DNA of 64,000 nucleotides from Paenibacillus sp. CC-CFT747 (GCA_030323305.1 CP106741.1:5937501-6001500); one strand, 5' to 3'; positions 29,197 through 40,279 are shown, counted from the first letter of the stretch. Notes: generated by a model from the letters alone, not told the origin. A program made the numbers and translations.

Positions 29197-30399
29197 TCAT
29201 CGAGCTCTTGCCCATTCGGCCACTTTGCGCACGGCCTCCGCGATGTCCTGCATGTCCGAGTCCCCGGCCAGCAGGACATTCTGGTGAAGCCACATGCCCA
29301 ACCGGTCGCTGAACCTCTCGCTGACCGGGCAGGTCACCTCCCTTTCCTGTCCCGTCAGCCTGGTTACCGCGGCCCGGACGGCCTTATTGCGATTAAGCGA
29401 TACATAGCCGGGATGGACCGGGATGCCCTCCGCCTGAACTCTCGCTATAAAGTCCGCCTTGCCGATTCTCTCTTCCAGCTCCGGCTGCAGCCCGAACAAG
29501 AAGAGATGGTAAGCATGCCGGGTCACCCGGGGATCCCTTGGCAGCACGCGGATGCCTTCGATTCCGTTCAGAAGTTCCGTCAGCCGGCGGGCATTGCGCT
29601 CCCTCTTCCGGAACTGCTCCTCAAAGCGGGACAGCTGGCCAAGAAGAACCGCCGCCTGGAATTCCGTCATGCGCAAATTCCATCCGATCCTCTCGTGCTG
29701 GTACCAGCCTCCCTGTTTGATCCGGCCCACATTCACCAGCGACCAGACCGCATCCATCCGCTTATCGTCGCTGCCGAGGATAATCCCACCCTCCCCGGAG
29801 GTGACGTTCTTGCCCAGCTGAAAGCTGAAGGAGGCCAAGTCACCCAAGGATCCGGCCGGCCGCCCGTCCCAGGAAGCCCCGACCGCCTGAGCGGCATCCT
29901 CGATCACGGCTAGCCCATGCTTGCGGGCTATCGCGGTGATCTTGTCCATGTTGGCCGGTGCTCCGGCGAGGTGCACCGCCACGACCGCTTTGGTGCGCGG
30001 GGTGATGACCTCCTCCAGCCGGTCCGCATCCAGATTCATCGAATCCGGTTCCACATCGGCAAACACCGGCACGGCACCGAACAGAAGCGTGGAGGATGCC
30101 GTGGCGATGAAGGTATAAGGAGGCATGATCACCTCATCTCCGGGTTCTACTCCTGCCGCCTGCAGCGCTACGGTCAAGCCAAGCGTTCCGTTAACGAGAG
30201 TTACCGCATGCTTCGCCCCGTGCATGGCGGCAAACTTCTCCTCCAGCTCCGGCAGCTTGATCCGCGTGCCCGAGCCGCCCCATTTGCCGGAGCGGACCAC
30301 TTCCAGCACCAGGCGTTCTTCCTCTTCCCCGGTTACCGGCCATACGGGAAAAGCTTCCTTACGGACCGGTTTCCCGCCATCTGCAGCCAAACGTTCCAT
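29197..30399 (-). CDS. DegT/DnrJ/EryC1/StrS family sugar aminotransferase
   Basis: Intact, 400 residues. PLP-dependent fold type I enzyme: substrate-entry opening FPVWPVTGEEEERLVLEVV, NGTLGLTVALQAAGVEPGDEV, the aspartate in GLAVIEDAAQAVGA, and the Schiff-base lysine in SFQLGKNVTSGEGG. It transfers an amino group between glutamate and a keto-sugar. A start with AAGGAGAG is 7 bases upstream. Found between GH38 and the deacetylase-like protein, with a Gfo/Idh dehydrogenase in the same operon, which could supply the keto-sugar. In catabolic direction it could deaminate amino sugars. Confidence 0.92.
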   Translation of the reverse strand: MERLAADGGKPVRKEAFPVWPVTGEEEERLVLEVVRSGKWGGSGTRIKLPELEEKFAAMHGAKHAVTLVNGTLGLTVALQAAGVEPGDEVIMPPYTFIATASSTLLFGAVPVFADVEPDSMNLDADRLEEVITPRTKAVVAVHLAGAPANMDKITAIARKHGLAVIEDAAQAVGASWDGRPAGSLGDLASFSFQLGKNVTSGEGGIILGSDDKRMDAVWSLVNVGRIKQGGWYQHERIGWNLRMTEFQAAVLLGQLSRFEEQFRKRERNARRLTELLNGIEGIRVLPRDPRVTRHAYHLFLFGLQPELEERIGKADFIARVQAEGIPVHPGYVSLNRNKAVRAAVTRLTGQEREVTCPVSERFSDRLGMWLHQNVLLAGDSDMQDIAEAVRKVAEWARAR

Positions 30400-30413
30400 T
30401 CTCGATCTCTCCT

Positions 30414-32900
30414 TTACCTTTCCATCGGTTCTTCGATCAGCGATACTTCTTCCATGGTCCGTTCCAAGGTTCGAATCCGGTAAGTTTTGATTTCAAAAGG
30501 CTTCAGGCTTACCGTCTGCCCGATCCCGAGAGAAGGCAGCTCCACGCTCGTGGATCTTGCGGTTCCGGTCGGTTCGAACAGACGCAGAATATAATGTGAT
30601 TTCTCATCCTCGGCCTGTTTAAAAGCCGTCATGAGCACCGTTTCATCACTCAGCCTGACGAGAGGCGCCGGCTTGGTTCCATTCCCCGGCGGAAAATACG
30701 TAAGAGCATAGGGCTTCTCGTTATGAGACAAGGCTTCCCGGTCCACGGAGTTCATTCTCTTCCCGAGAGGGCCGGCATTCAGCCAGAACGAATAAGTCCG
30801 CTCTCCTTGGTCCATCCGGTCGGAGAACCGGTCGCGCGGCATGGGAAATGGCATCTTTCCTCCGGGGAGAACCGAATACCCGGGAGACCGGAGAAGGGTC
30901 AGCCGAATTTCCCCGTCCGCCATGTCGGAGCCATAGATTCCGTCATTGATGCAGGTGAAGGCCACCCCATCCTCCTGCGATACGGCGGCCGTCCATTTCT
31001 GGGCAACGGCTTCCTTTCCTCCAGACGGAAGTCGGTCGGCTCCATAAGCGACCTGCCCCCAATATTCGGGCGCGGACAAGGTGGTAGGAACCGACAGCTT
31101 AAGCAGGCTCCTCTTCTCGTTCCAATGAACGGTCAGATCAACCCGGACCTCTGTCCCTCTCTTGGGAAGGCCGTAGCGCAGGCAGAGCATGGAATCCCCA
31201 TATTCGAACAAAGTCTCCACCACCGTTCGGGCCGCCCCATCCTCGATGACGCGAACGGCTTCGATCGGCTTGCCTCTAAGACCGGAATACCGGGCCGCTT
31301 TGGCTTTGGACATCCGCTTGAAGCGTCCTTTCAGCTTGCGGAAGCTATGGACTTGTCCCCAGGAATCATCCGCGTCTTCCAGGACAAGCGGACAAAACGC
31401 TCCGCTTTTCAGTACCGAGACTCCCCCAACTCTATATTCTTCCACCAATCCCGTTTCCGTGCTGATGACCACCAGAAGCTCAGGGGTTTCGAACCGGATG
31501 CGCCCCCGCTCTCCTGAAGAGCGGGCTTCGGCTTCTCGGGCATAAACTCCACCGTACAATCAAACCGGTTCATCGAGGACGGCTCGAGCTCCGCGTAGAA
31601 GACGACCCTTTTGCGCCAATCGATATAGAGGCTGCTCAGCTCTTTCTCCACCTGGCTGGGGAGCTTCTCTCCGCTACGGAGCACCACCGGGTAGGCAAAC
31701 TCTCCTTTGGAGGATTTCGGGAGCTGGAATTCGCATTCGAACATTCCCTTAACCTTATAAGGGTGGGGATTGTACAGAAACAGCGGGACCGTTCCCTCCT
31801 CCGCCTTCTCCTGCCCCTGGGTCAGGGCAAAAAAGCCTTGGCCTTCAGGCGCGACAGAATTTCCAGGCCGTGGTCCATTAACCGGAGGGAATCCTCCTCA
31901 ACCGGACGGATGGACGTTCCCGGCAGAATGTCGTGGAATTCCGCGGTGAGCAGATCCTGCTGAGCGTCCTTAAGCTCCCGGCCCGGGTAAGGAAAAAGCC
32001 CCTGCAGGGCCGCATGGGAAACCATCTTCTCCACGAAGTACAGCTCGTTCTCCAGCTTGCGGTGCTTCTGCTTGATGCGGATCTGCGAGGTGTAGCAGCC
32101 GACCGCCCACGGATTCAGATCTTTCTCATGACGCGGAAGCTCCACACCGGTCTGCTTCAGCTCCGCAAAATAATTTTCCGGAGTGGAGTGAAGAATGGTC
32201 CGGTCCTTGGTGCGCGCTTTCAGCTCCTGCAAATTATCGAGATCGAGCTTGGAGGGGCCTCCCCGTGGTTGCCGATCCCCCACAGCACCATTCCGGTCTC
32301 CTTTTCCGGATGATCGGCGAGAAAGCCCTCTACCTTCAGGTGGGCTTTCCCGCGCCCGGACAGGTACGCTTTATAGGCCCTGTGCCCGATCACCTCCGAG
32401 CCGTCGTAGCCGACCCAGACGAACTCGTCACCCGGCAGCGGGCAATCATTGTCCCCCGGCCGGCAGACGATATACGAATCGTAGCCCGCCTTGCTCATGA
32501 TTTGAACGAGCCCCCGCGTATGGCCGAACGGATCGAAATTGATCGCCGTGGTCGGGCGGGCCCCGAACTTCTCTTGGAAATAACGCCGCCCCGTCAAAAT
32601 TTGCCTGACGAACGATTCGCCGCTCGGCATGTTGCAGTCGGGCTGCAGGTACCACCCGCCCATAATGTGCCATTTGCCTTCGGCCACGAGCCTCTGGATT
32701 CTTTCGAACAAAGCCGGATCGTATTCCTCGATCCATTGATAGAGAATCACTTCATTATGGTTAAAGACGAACCCGTCGTAAGCTTCGCAAAAATCGGCCG
32801 CGATGCGGAAGGTGGAAAGAGCCTCTCCCGCCCCTTCTTCGATTTGCCACAGCCAGGCGGGGTCCAGGTGGGCGTTGCAGATCAGGTGTACGTTTCTCAT
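30414..32900 (-). CDS. Glycoside hydrolase family 38 alpha-mannosidase-like
   Basis: 829 residues when repaired. The N-terminal catalytic barrel has NAHLDPAWLW (Zn-binding H and D), YQPDCNMP-type GGWYLQPDCNMPSGESF, and TAINFDPFGH, with the catalytic aspartate. The middle has QQDLLTAEFHDILPGTSI, the second zinc histidine motif of GH38. The C-terminal half is beta-rich. These enzymes release alpha-mannose, with retention. It lacks a signal peptide. Three slips: C4 32261-32264, A6 31829-31834, C5 31503-31507. The ATG at 32900 has GAGGAG upstream. It follows the solute-binding gene in the operon, so it acts on what that transporter imports. Confidence 0.88.
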
Positions 32901-32930
32901 GGGGCATCGACTCCTCTTCGCGGTAAGCAA

Positions 32931-32950
32931 AACCCCGAAAAAATTCGGGG
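32931..32950 (-). terminator. Hairpin between binding-protein and GH38 genes
   Basis: CCCCGAA (32933-32939) pairs with TTCGGGG (32944-32950). On the minus strand it ends in GGGGTTTTG. The T-run is short, so it may be a partial terminator that keeps the transporter genes more abundant than the enzymes after it. Confidence 0.5.
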
Positions 32951-32968
32951 GCCGGCTGCACGCGTCGT

Positions 32969-34548
32969 TTACTTTTTATGCGTTTGGTTGTACCAGTCCG
33001 TCGCTTCCTTGATGACCTGGTCGCCGCCGCGCTTCTTCCAGTCCGCCACGAAATCATTGAACTTGTCTACCGATTCCTTGCCGGTTACCACTTTGGCCGC
33101 AAATTCCAGCCACAGCCCGTCATACTTCAGCTCGGGTCTCGCCTGCATGGTCGGCAGCGAAGGCATTCCCACTCCGGCATCCTCGAAGCCTTCGGCTTTG
33201 GCCACCTGAAGGGATTTTACAATCAGATCTCCGTTCGGCTTGCCCTTCAGGAACGCTTCGTCGGTTAGATGACGCTTCGGACCGGTGAAGTGAATCCATT
33301 CCTGGAACATGACCTGCTGGCCGATGGCTTCGTTGGTGGTAGGATATTTATACTGAATTTGCCCGTTTTGTTCCGTGTAGTTGACGTCCTTCAGCCCATA
33401 CATGAAGAAATTGTCCTTCTCCTTGTCCCCTTCCGCATAGAACCAGTCCAGGAACTTGATAATGGCTTCCGGGTTCTTGGCGTTCTTAGGAATCGTCCAT
33501 ACGAAATCGGAGACGGTCGACCCAAGCGGATAGACCCCGCCCGGCTTGCCGCTCGGTCCTACCGGAGAAGGAATGAGGGCAATTTCGGCTGTAGGCACGT
33601 TCGCTTTAATGGCGGCCAGAACACCATCCGGTGCGGCGGAAGTCGTTGCCCACATGCCTACGGTTCCCGCACCCTTGATTTTGGCATCCCAATCCTTGCC
33701 CTGGTTTACGAGAAATTCATTGTCGATCAGCTTCTGATCGTATAATGTTTTGTAAACTTTAAGCGCTTCGACCATACCCGGACGGATAAAATTCGGTACG
33801 AGCTGGTTGTTCTCAAACGTCCACGTTTGAGGATGGACGTCGTAAGCCGAGAAGAACTGGAAGCCGAATGAGAACTTGGCCCGTGCCGAGAACGGAATTT
33901 CATCCTTCTTGCCGTTGCCGTTAGGGTCATTGTCCCGGAAGGCCGTCAGCACCTTGATGTATTCGTCAACGGTTTTGGGAGGCTGAAGACCGAGCTTGTC
34001 CAGCCAATCCTTGCGCATGTAGGTTACTGCGCTGTTGCGGATCGGATTCTCCTGCGGAATTCCGTAGATTTTCCCATCCTTGCTGACGGCGGCATTGGCC
34101 CAGGATTCTTTCGGAATGTGCTTCTTCAGGTTAGGACCATACTTGTCGATCAGTTCGTCAAGAGGAAGCAGTACGCCGGCATCGATGGCAGGCGCCACCT
34201 CCGGCTTGTTGATCCCTTGGGTTTGAAGCAGATCAGGAAGCTCTCCCCGGCAAAAAGCAGCTGCATATTCTGGCTGTAGTTCTGGTGTTGAATAAGCTGG
34301 AGATCCATATCCACATTGGCCATTTTCTCTACCGCTTTTACATACGGATCGTTGTTAAGGTCCGGTGAGCCCTCTACATAGGAAAGCCCTCCGGTCTCAA
34401 GCGCGACCTTGATCTTGGCCGGACCTGCTTGGCTGGAATCGCCTCCCCCATTCCCGGCTTTCGCCTGGTCATTGGCTCCTCCGCAGCCGGCAAGGGATGT
34501 CCCCAGAACGCCTGTCATCAGGGCAAGCATAATCTTTTTGTTTGACAC
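32969..34548 (-). CDS. Sugar ABC transporter solute-binding lipoprotein
   Basis: 526 residues when repaired. Lipoprotein signal ends LAGCGG (cysteine at residue 22), followed by the CUT1 binding-protein fold: ELPDLLQTQG, APAIDAGVLLPLDELIDKYGPNL, MRKDWLDKLGL, and the NDPNGNGKKDEIPF stretch, a calcium-loop-like signature seen in many LplA-type proteins. The frame slips in C4 at 34245-34248. It lies third in the operon, after both permeases. The hairpin after it suggests high relative expression. Confidence 0.92.
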
Positions 34549-34582
34549 TCGAACCCTCTCCTTTATGGATTGCTGTAAATCT

Positions 34583-35449
34583 TTATCCTTTCACGGACCC
34601 GAGCATCGCGCCTTTAACGAAATGCTTCTGGATCAACGGGTAGATAACCAAGATCGGTACGGTCGCCACAATAATGGAGGCAGCCTTGATCCCCTCTAAC
34701 GATTGAATCGTTACGACGGCGCTTCGCATCATCTGCTCGGCATCGCTTTCGACGATCAGCCGTCTCAGAACGATCTGCAGGGGCTGAAGCTTCGGATTAC
34801 GGACGTACATGAGCGCCGCCGTATACGAATTCCAGTGGCTGACGGCATAGAACAGGCCAATGGTCGTAAGGGACGGCAGGGAAAGCGGGAGAACGATTCT
34901 CCAAAGCGTGCGGTATTCGCCGCAGCCGTCCATTTTGGCGGATTCGACCAGTCCCTCCGGAAAAGAGCGGAAGAAGGAAATCATGATGATAAGGTTGAAG
35001 GCACTGATCAAGCCCGGAATCATGAGGGCCCAAATGGTGTTCAGCATCCCCAAATATTTCACAAGCAGGTACGAAGGGATAAGCGGTGCCTGGAAAATCA
35101 TCGTGAAGAGGATGAGCAGCATGATCGCCTTGCGGCCCCGGAGATCCGGCTTGGACAAGCCGTAGGCCATCAGCAGGGTAAAGACCAGGTTCAAAAGGGT
35201 TCCGAGTACCGTCACGACAGCCGTTACCCCGAAGGCGTTCCAGATCGGGCGGTTGTTCAGCACCGCTTTGTAGTTCTCGAGATTAAACTCCACCGGCAGC
35301 ACGGTCACCTGCCCCGTGATCAGGGCATGTCCGCTGCTGAACGAGCCGGCCACAATGTGCAGAAAGGGCAGCAGCATAAGGATGCCGCAAAGGGTCATGA
35401 CAAAATAGTTCAGTACGCTGAAGGCTTGGCGGGAAAATAGGGCATTCAT
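34583..35449 (-). CDS. Carbohydrate ABC transporter permease, YtcP type
   Basis: Intact, 288 residues, six hydrophobic segments. Marks: ILMLLPFLHIVAGSFSSG at the start, the coupling loop VESAKMDGCGEYRTL and the ending KHFVKGAMLGSVKG. It is the second permease of the GH38-operon importer. The start has AGGAGGGGG upstream and is 11 bases after the stop of the first permease. Confidence 0.93.
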   Translation of the reverse strand: MNALFSRQAFSVLNYFVMTLCGILMLLPFLHIVAGSFSSGHALITGQVTVLPVEFNLENYKAVLNNRPIWNAFGVTAVVTVLGTLLNLVFTLLMAYGLSKPDLRGRKAIMLLILFTMIFQAPLIPSYLLVKYLGMLNTIWALMIPGLISAFNLIIMISFFRSFPEGLVESAKMDGCGEYRTLWRIVLPLSLPSLTTIGLFYAVSHWNSYTAALMYVRNPKLQPLQIVLRRLIVESDAEQMMRSAVVTIQSLEGIKAASIIVATVPILVIYPLIQKHFVKGAMLGSVKG

Positions 35450-35460
35450 CCGTCCCCCTC

Positions 35461-36410
35461 CTAATAGATCGATTCGCCGGTCGCCCGCCTGCTGAGCTGG
35501 TTAGCTCCCATAAGCAGGATGAACCCGACAACGGATTTAAAGATTCCGATGGCCGTCGTGTAGCTGTATTGGGCCCCGAGAAGACCGACCCGGTAGATGT
35601 AGGTGTCGAAAACCTCCGAGTTTACGGTGTTCAGAGGGTTCATGAACATGTACACCTGCTCGAAGCCCGTATCGAGAATGCTTCCTATTCTTAGCAGCAG
35701 GAGGACGACAATCGTCGGTAGCAGGCTCGGCAGGGTAATGCTCCACGTTTGCCGGAGGCGGCCGGCCCCATCCACCTCCGCCGCTTCATACAGCTCGGGA
35801 TTTATTCCCGCCAGAGCGGCCAAGTAGAGAATGGTTCCCCAGCCTACTTCTTTCCATATGCCCGAGACGACAATGATGCTTCGGATATAAGCGGGTTCCT
35901 GCATGAAGAACACCGGCGTCCCCCGAAAGCTTTTACCACCTCGTTCAGCAGTCCCGTGGAAGGCGAGAGGAAGCTGATGAACAACCCTCCGACGATAACC
36001 CAGGATAGAAAGTGCGGCAGGTAGAGCACCGTCTGCAGCAATCGCTTGAACACGAGCTTGCGCATTTCATTCAGCAGCAGAGCGAGAATAATCGGGGCCG
36101 GGAAGCCGAAAACGAGCTGGTACAAGCTCAAGAGCAAAGTGTTCTTGATGATCCGCATTAGATCCGGGTAAGCGAACAAATTCTCAAAATGCTTCAGGCC
36201 GACGTATCGGCTGTGCAGCACCCCGTTGAAGATGTTGTAATCCTGAAAGGCAATGATGCTTCCGCCTATCGGGATATACCGGAACAGAACGAAGTAAGCG
36301 AGTCCCGGCAGGATCATGGAATAAATGGCCCAATGCTTGAGGAAGTAATTCTTCTTTCTACGCCGGTGCACCGGGTGGACAGCATCGGCACTTAGCGGTT
36401 GTTCCAACAT
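35461..36410 (-). CDS. ABC transporter permease, LplB type
   Basis: 316 residues when repaired. Shows ILPGLAYFVLFRYIPIGGSI, the YLPHFLSWVIVGGLFISFLS segment and the coupling loop YEAAEVDGAGRLRQ. First gene of the eight-gene operon that ends at 23857. One base is missing in the C5 run at 35930-35934. Start at 36410 has GAGGAGGG upstream. Confidence 0.9.
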
Positions 36411-36508
36411 GGCGGCCGCTCCCTCCTCGGTTAAGTAATGTAGTCTTTACTATAAGGGGAAGGGGCGGAAGGAGACATGGTTTTTTTTGCGAAATGTTGT
36501 GATATTTT

Positions 36509-36523
36509 GTGTAAGCGCTGTCG
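36509..36523. promoter_or_regulatory. cre-like site before the GH38 operon
   Basis: GTGTAAGCGCTGTCG matches the CcpA consensus except at the two outermost W positions. It lies about 100 bases before the first permease start (36410), in AT-rich sequence that should hold the promoter. A TATAGT that could be the -10 is on the minus strand near 36440. Confidence 0.45.
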
Positions 36524-36545
36524 GTTGGGTCCCAGAGGGGAAAAG

Positions 36546-36579
36546 AAAAACCTTGAGGGATAAATCCTCAAGGTTTTTT
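36546..36579. terminator. Bidirectional rho-independent terminator
   Basis: CCTTGAGG (36551-36558) pairs with CCTCAAGG (36566-36573), flanked by five A and six T. It follows the BNR-protein gene (stop at 36586) on the minus strand and would work in both directions. Confidence 0.85.
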
Positions 36580-36585
36580 GCCTGC

Positions 36586-37825
36586 CTATTCGTACTTCAA
36601 AGGAACCATTTTAATCTGCGTATCGTAATCGGTCCAATGGGTATAGCTGCCGTTCATCCAGAATAACAAGCCATTCCGGCCGGAATGTCCCCTGGACACG
36701 AAGGGCCTCACATTATGCCTGGCCGATTTTTCCGTGACGGCCTCCCTCGCCCAGGTTTCCCCTGATCCGGCGTGTACCAATGCTCAATCTCGAAGACCCC
36801 CTCGACGCATCGGGATAGATACACATGGGAGGGATCATGATGATCAAGGATAAGGCCTCCTGAGTAGTAAGGCTCCGTCTCAATCGCTCCCGGAGGCGTC
36901 TCGGGAAACCAAGGGCCGGCCTCACAGATTTCTACGTGCCTCCATTTCGCGCCGTCCCACCGGGAGTACCAGTACCGATGGTCCTCATCCTTATTAAAAA
37001 CGACATATACGACGACAGGCTGGTTTTGGCTGTCTAACGCTATATCCCATATCCACGTCTTTCCTCCCAGCTGTTTGGCGTCATAAACGGCGTGCACCTC
37101 GGCAGGGTTCAAAGGCAGGTGCGAGATATCCTTTATGGGCGTTCCGTCCACTTGAAAGGTGGAGCCTTGGCTGTAATACGCACAGTAAATGCTGTTGGTT
37201 GGTTCCACGTTAGGATGGCCGTCGGTAAAGGCAAAGTAGATTTTCTCAGTAGAATCAGTCGCATATTTAATATAGGGCCTTGCCCCGTTTCCCTGGATAA
37301 GGGTCCGGGCCGGCTCCCATTCCCCCTCTTGGCCGCATAGGGAATAATTCGGCTTAAAGTCACCGCCCCTCCAAAACAGGAATTGCTTATCTTCAAGCCC
37401 CAGGTAAACCGGATTGGGATAAGTAAACCCGAAACGGCCTTCGGTGTTCACGTCAAGCTTCCGTTCCTGCCCCCATCCCGAGATATCTTCCGGGGATAAC
37501 GACTTCCGGTAATACATGTGGTCCCCGTTATGCGCCGAATAATAAACGGTCACAACCCCCTCTTCGTCTATATGGATGGCAGGATTCGCGTGATCGTCCT
37601 TCTGTAAGCCATGCTTTAGCATCACCGACGTTATTTGCCCCGTTTGGTGATCATAGCTTCCGGCCATCACGTGACCTTCCCGGGTCAACCATCCGATATA
37701 AGTTTTTTGATACTCCCCTGCCCAATAAACGGCTCGAGGGTCCGCAAAAAACACCAAGCCCCGTCCTCCGTTAAAGCAGGGAAGCTTTCTCCAGCTAAAT
37801 CATGGGTCAGGCGGGCCTCTTTCAT
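36586..37825 (-). CDS. BNR-repeat (BNR_4) beta-propeller protein
   Basis: 413 residues when repaired. Marks are AVYWAGEYQKTYIGWLTREGHV, HANPAIHIDEEGVVTVYYSAHN, TEGRFGFTYPNPVYL and YIKYATDSTEKIYFAFTDGHPN, all typical of the BNR_4 family, a seven-bladed propeller. Related propellers include rhamnosidases (GH145) and ulvan lyases, so it is probably an enzyme on an acidic or rhamnose-rich oligosaccharide. No signal peptide. Slips at A6 37746-37751 and C4 36759-36762. ATG at 37825 has GGGGG 8 bases upstream and lies 16 bases after the binding-protein stop. Last gene of the operon 41242-36586. Confidence 0.8.
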
Positions 37826-37841
37826 GCTCTTATCCCCCTTC

Positions 37842-39359
37842 TTACTTCAAACGATCGTAAGCGGCCTGGGTGATCTTAGCCAGTTCATCCACTCCGAGTT
37901 TTTTGGCTTCGGCCACATACTGGTCCCATTGGTCCAAGCTCCGCTCCCCGATAATGAACCGGGTGATTTGTTCATTGCGGTGCTTTTCGACGGCCGCCTG
38001 GAGCAAGGAAACGTTACTGAGCTCGCTTTCATTGTATTGCGGTCTCACGCGGTACGGGCTGTCATGCTTCCGTGCCAGATCGTAGGCGTCCCGCTGCTCT
38101 TGGGAAGCGGGGGCCAAGTGAGCGTCATAGTCGAACCAGGTATAGGTCCCGTTGGTCGCAAGCCCGGTTTTTTTGCGGAGGTCGGTTACGTCAAGATATT
38201 CCGGCTTAAGCTTTTTCTTGCCGTTCTCCGTGGTATAGGCTTCCTCGTCTTTGCCCCAGCTCAGGATTTGTTTCCCTTCCTCGCTATAGAACCAGTCATA
38301 CGCCTGGAGGGCTTCCTTGATTTTTTTGGATTTGGAGGAGAAGGTCATTCCGGCTTCGATGAAATGGATATAAGGATTCACTTTAAAGCCGGGCACGCCT
38401 TCCGGTGGGGTCATAAAGGCCAAGGAGAAGCCGGGATTGGTTTTGCGCATTGGAATGTTAAACAAATCCAGCCGTCCGATATAATCCAGAAGCAGGAACG
38501 TCTGGTCGTTCGAGACCGCTGTCTGCCATTGCTGCACATTATAAGTAAGCCAATCGGGCGGGATCAGCCCTTCCTTATGCATCGTATGGAAGTACTCCAC
38601 CATTTTCTTGTATTCGTTCTCCGTCGGGCCGTACCGCAGCTTGCCGGTTTTCTCATCCAGGAAAAATCCGTTGTACGTGCCGAACTGGGCCGTGGCGAAA
38701 TTCAGGATCGTGAGATTGGGACCGGACCGGAAGGAAAACGGATAGCTTCCCGGATAGAGCTCCTTCAGCTTTTTGCCAACGGTTATGAGCTCGTCGTAAT
38801 TCTCCGGAGGCTTAATACCGTGCTTCTTAAATATATCTTCCCGGTACATCCAAATCACCCGGTTCGTTTCCCCGAAGCCCTGATTGGGCAGCATATACAT
38901 TTTCCCGTTGGCGGCTAGCGCCGCCTTGGCGATGTCGGGATACTTCTTCAGCCAGGCCGTTAAGTTCGGCATCACGTCTTTGTAGTCCAGAATATTGGCA
39001 AGCACGCCCTGCTGGCCGAATTTGTCGGCATCCGCCCTGCTGGTAAAGAAGGTGATATCCGGCATGTTCCCGGAAGCGACATTCAAATTAATCGTATCCT
39101 TCAATTCGCCGGAGGGAACCTGGACGTCGAAGGTCGCGCCGGTTTTCTCCTTTATCCACTTCCATACGACCCAGTTCTTGTCATACGGCCAATTCGGATG
39201 CTGCTCCAATAGAACGGTAAACGTGTTCTCGGTTTTCGCGGAGGGAGCCGATCCCCCGCTTGCTTCCGGTGATTTCGGCGAAGATGAGTTGCTTGAGCAT
39301 GCGGCCAATAGTGATGCGCAGACTGTGAGAGTACCCAGCGTTTGCTTCTTTTTCCCCAC
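37842..39359 (-). CDS. Sugar ABC transporter solute-binding lipoprotein
   Basis: Intact, 505 residues. GTG start at 39359 has GGAGAGG 6 bases before it. An upstream in-frame ATG (39407) would give a poor signal peptide. The signal is GKKKQTLGTLTVCASLLAAC, lipobox LAAC. The fold has LKDTINLNVASGNMPDITFF, MYREDIFKKHGIKPPENYDEL and FDYDAHLAPASQEQRDAYD, typical of large LplA-like binding proteins. It belongs to the importer of 39413-41242. Confidence 0.93.
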   Translation of the reverse strand: MGKKKQTLGTLTVCASLLAACSSNSSSPKSPEASGGSAPSAKTENTFTVLLEQHPNWPYDKNWVVWKWIKEKTGATFDVQVPSGELKDTINLNVASGNMPDITFFTSRADADKFGQQGVLANILDYKDVMPNLTAWLKKYPDIAKAALAANGKMYMLPNQGFGETNRVIWMYREDIFKKHGIKPPENYDELITVGKKLKELYPGSYPFSFRSGPNLTILNFATAQFGTYNGFFLDEKTGKLRYGPTENEYKKMVEYFHTMHKEGLIPPDWLTYNVQQWQTAVSNDQTFLLLDYIGRLDLFNIPMRKTNPGFSLAFMTPPEGVPGFKVNPYIHFIEAGMTFSSKSKKIKEALQAYDWFYSEEGKQILSWGKDEEAYTTENGKKKLKPEYLDVTDLRKKTGLATNGTYTWFDYDAHLAPASQEQRDAYDLARKHDSPYRVRPQYNESELSNVSLLQAAVEKHRNEQITRFIIGERSLDQWDQYVAEAKKLGVDELAKITQAAYDRLK

Positions 39360-39412
39360 GATAACCCTCTCCTTTTTCTTGATCTTAGAACGCGCCATAT
39401 AATGCATGGAAG

Positions 39413-40279
39413 CTACCCCTTGACCGCCCCGATCATAACCCCTTTAACAAAATACTTTTGGAGGAACGGGTAGATCAACAGAATAGGCACCGTCGAAACC
39501 ATGATGGTGGCAAACTTCAGCGGCTCTTCGAGAATGACATTGGCGTCCCCTACGGCAGCGGCATTCGCCTGGTTCATCTGGCCCGCCAGCACAATGTTTC
39601 TCAAGATAACCTGCAGAGGAAAAAGACTCTGATCCCGCAAATAGAGCAGCGGCAGCAGAAAATTGTTCCAGATTCCGACCGCATAGAACAAACCGATCGT
39701 GGCAAAAATCGCCTGGGACAGCGGGACGACGATCCGGAAAAACACGCCGATGTCATTCAAGCCGTCCATACGGCCCGACTCCTCCAGCTCTGCCGGAAGG
39801 CTGGCAAAAAACGTTCGCATGATAAGCAGATTCCAGGTGCTTACGGCGCCGGGCAGCACCATCCCCCATACGGTATCGATAACCCCGAGCTCCTTGACGA
39901 CGAGGAAGGTGGGAATCATTCCCCCGCTAAAAAACATCGTGACGATAATCAGAAGAGTAAAGCCGCGATGAAACAGCATCTCCTTCTTGGCGAGGGCATA
40001 AGCCCCGAGCGACGTCACCACAAGCGAGATCAGCGTGCCGAGGATCACATAGAGGAGAGTATTCCAGTACGCCCGGCCGATGCGCGGATCGTTTAACACC
40101 AGCTTGTACATGTCCAGTTGAAAGCCTTTCGGAAGCAAAGTGACCGTTCCCCGGAGCACCTGCTCGTTGCTGCTTAAGGAAACGGCGGCCATATGGACAA
40201 AGGGAAACAGGGTGAGGGCCACAACCCCCAGCAGGATGACCGTAAGGCCGATCGAAAACAAGGAAATTTTGCGTTGCAT
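39413..40279 (-). CDS. Carbohydrate ABC transporter permease, YtcP type
   Basis: Intact, 288 residues. Marks: ALTLFPFVHMAAVSLSSNEQ, the coupling loop LEESGRMDGLNDIG (a variant of EAAxxDGA) and the ending KYFVKGVMIGAVKG. ATG at 40279 has GGAGGAG 4 bases before it and lies 11 bases after the first permease stop. Second permease of the third importer. Confidence 0.93.
   Translation of the reverse strand: MQRKISLFSIGLTVILLGVVALTLFPFVHMAAVSLSSNEQVLRGTVTLLPKGFQLDMYKLVLNDPRIGRAYWNTLLYVILGTLISLVVTSLGAYALAKKEMLFHRGFTLLIIVTMFFSGGMIPTFLVVKELGVIDTVWGMVLPGAVSTWNLLIMRTFFASLPAELEESGRMDGLNDIGVFFRIVVPLSQAIFATIGLFYAVGIWNNFLLPLLYLRDQSLFPLQVILRNIVLAGQMNQANAAAVGDANVILEEPLKFATIMVSTVPILLIYPFLQKYFVKGVMIGAVKG

Noticed and set aside
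37635..38918. A 427-codon open frame on the plus strand
   Set aside because: It lies opposite the intact solute-binding lipoprotein gene, has no ribosome site and no family features. High-GC genes often leave the opposite frame open.
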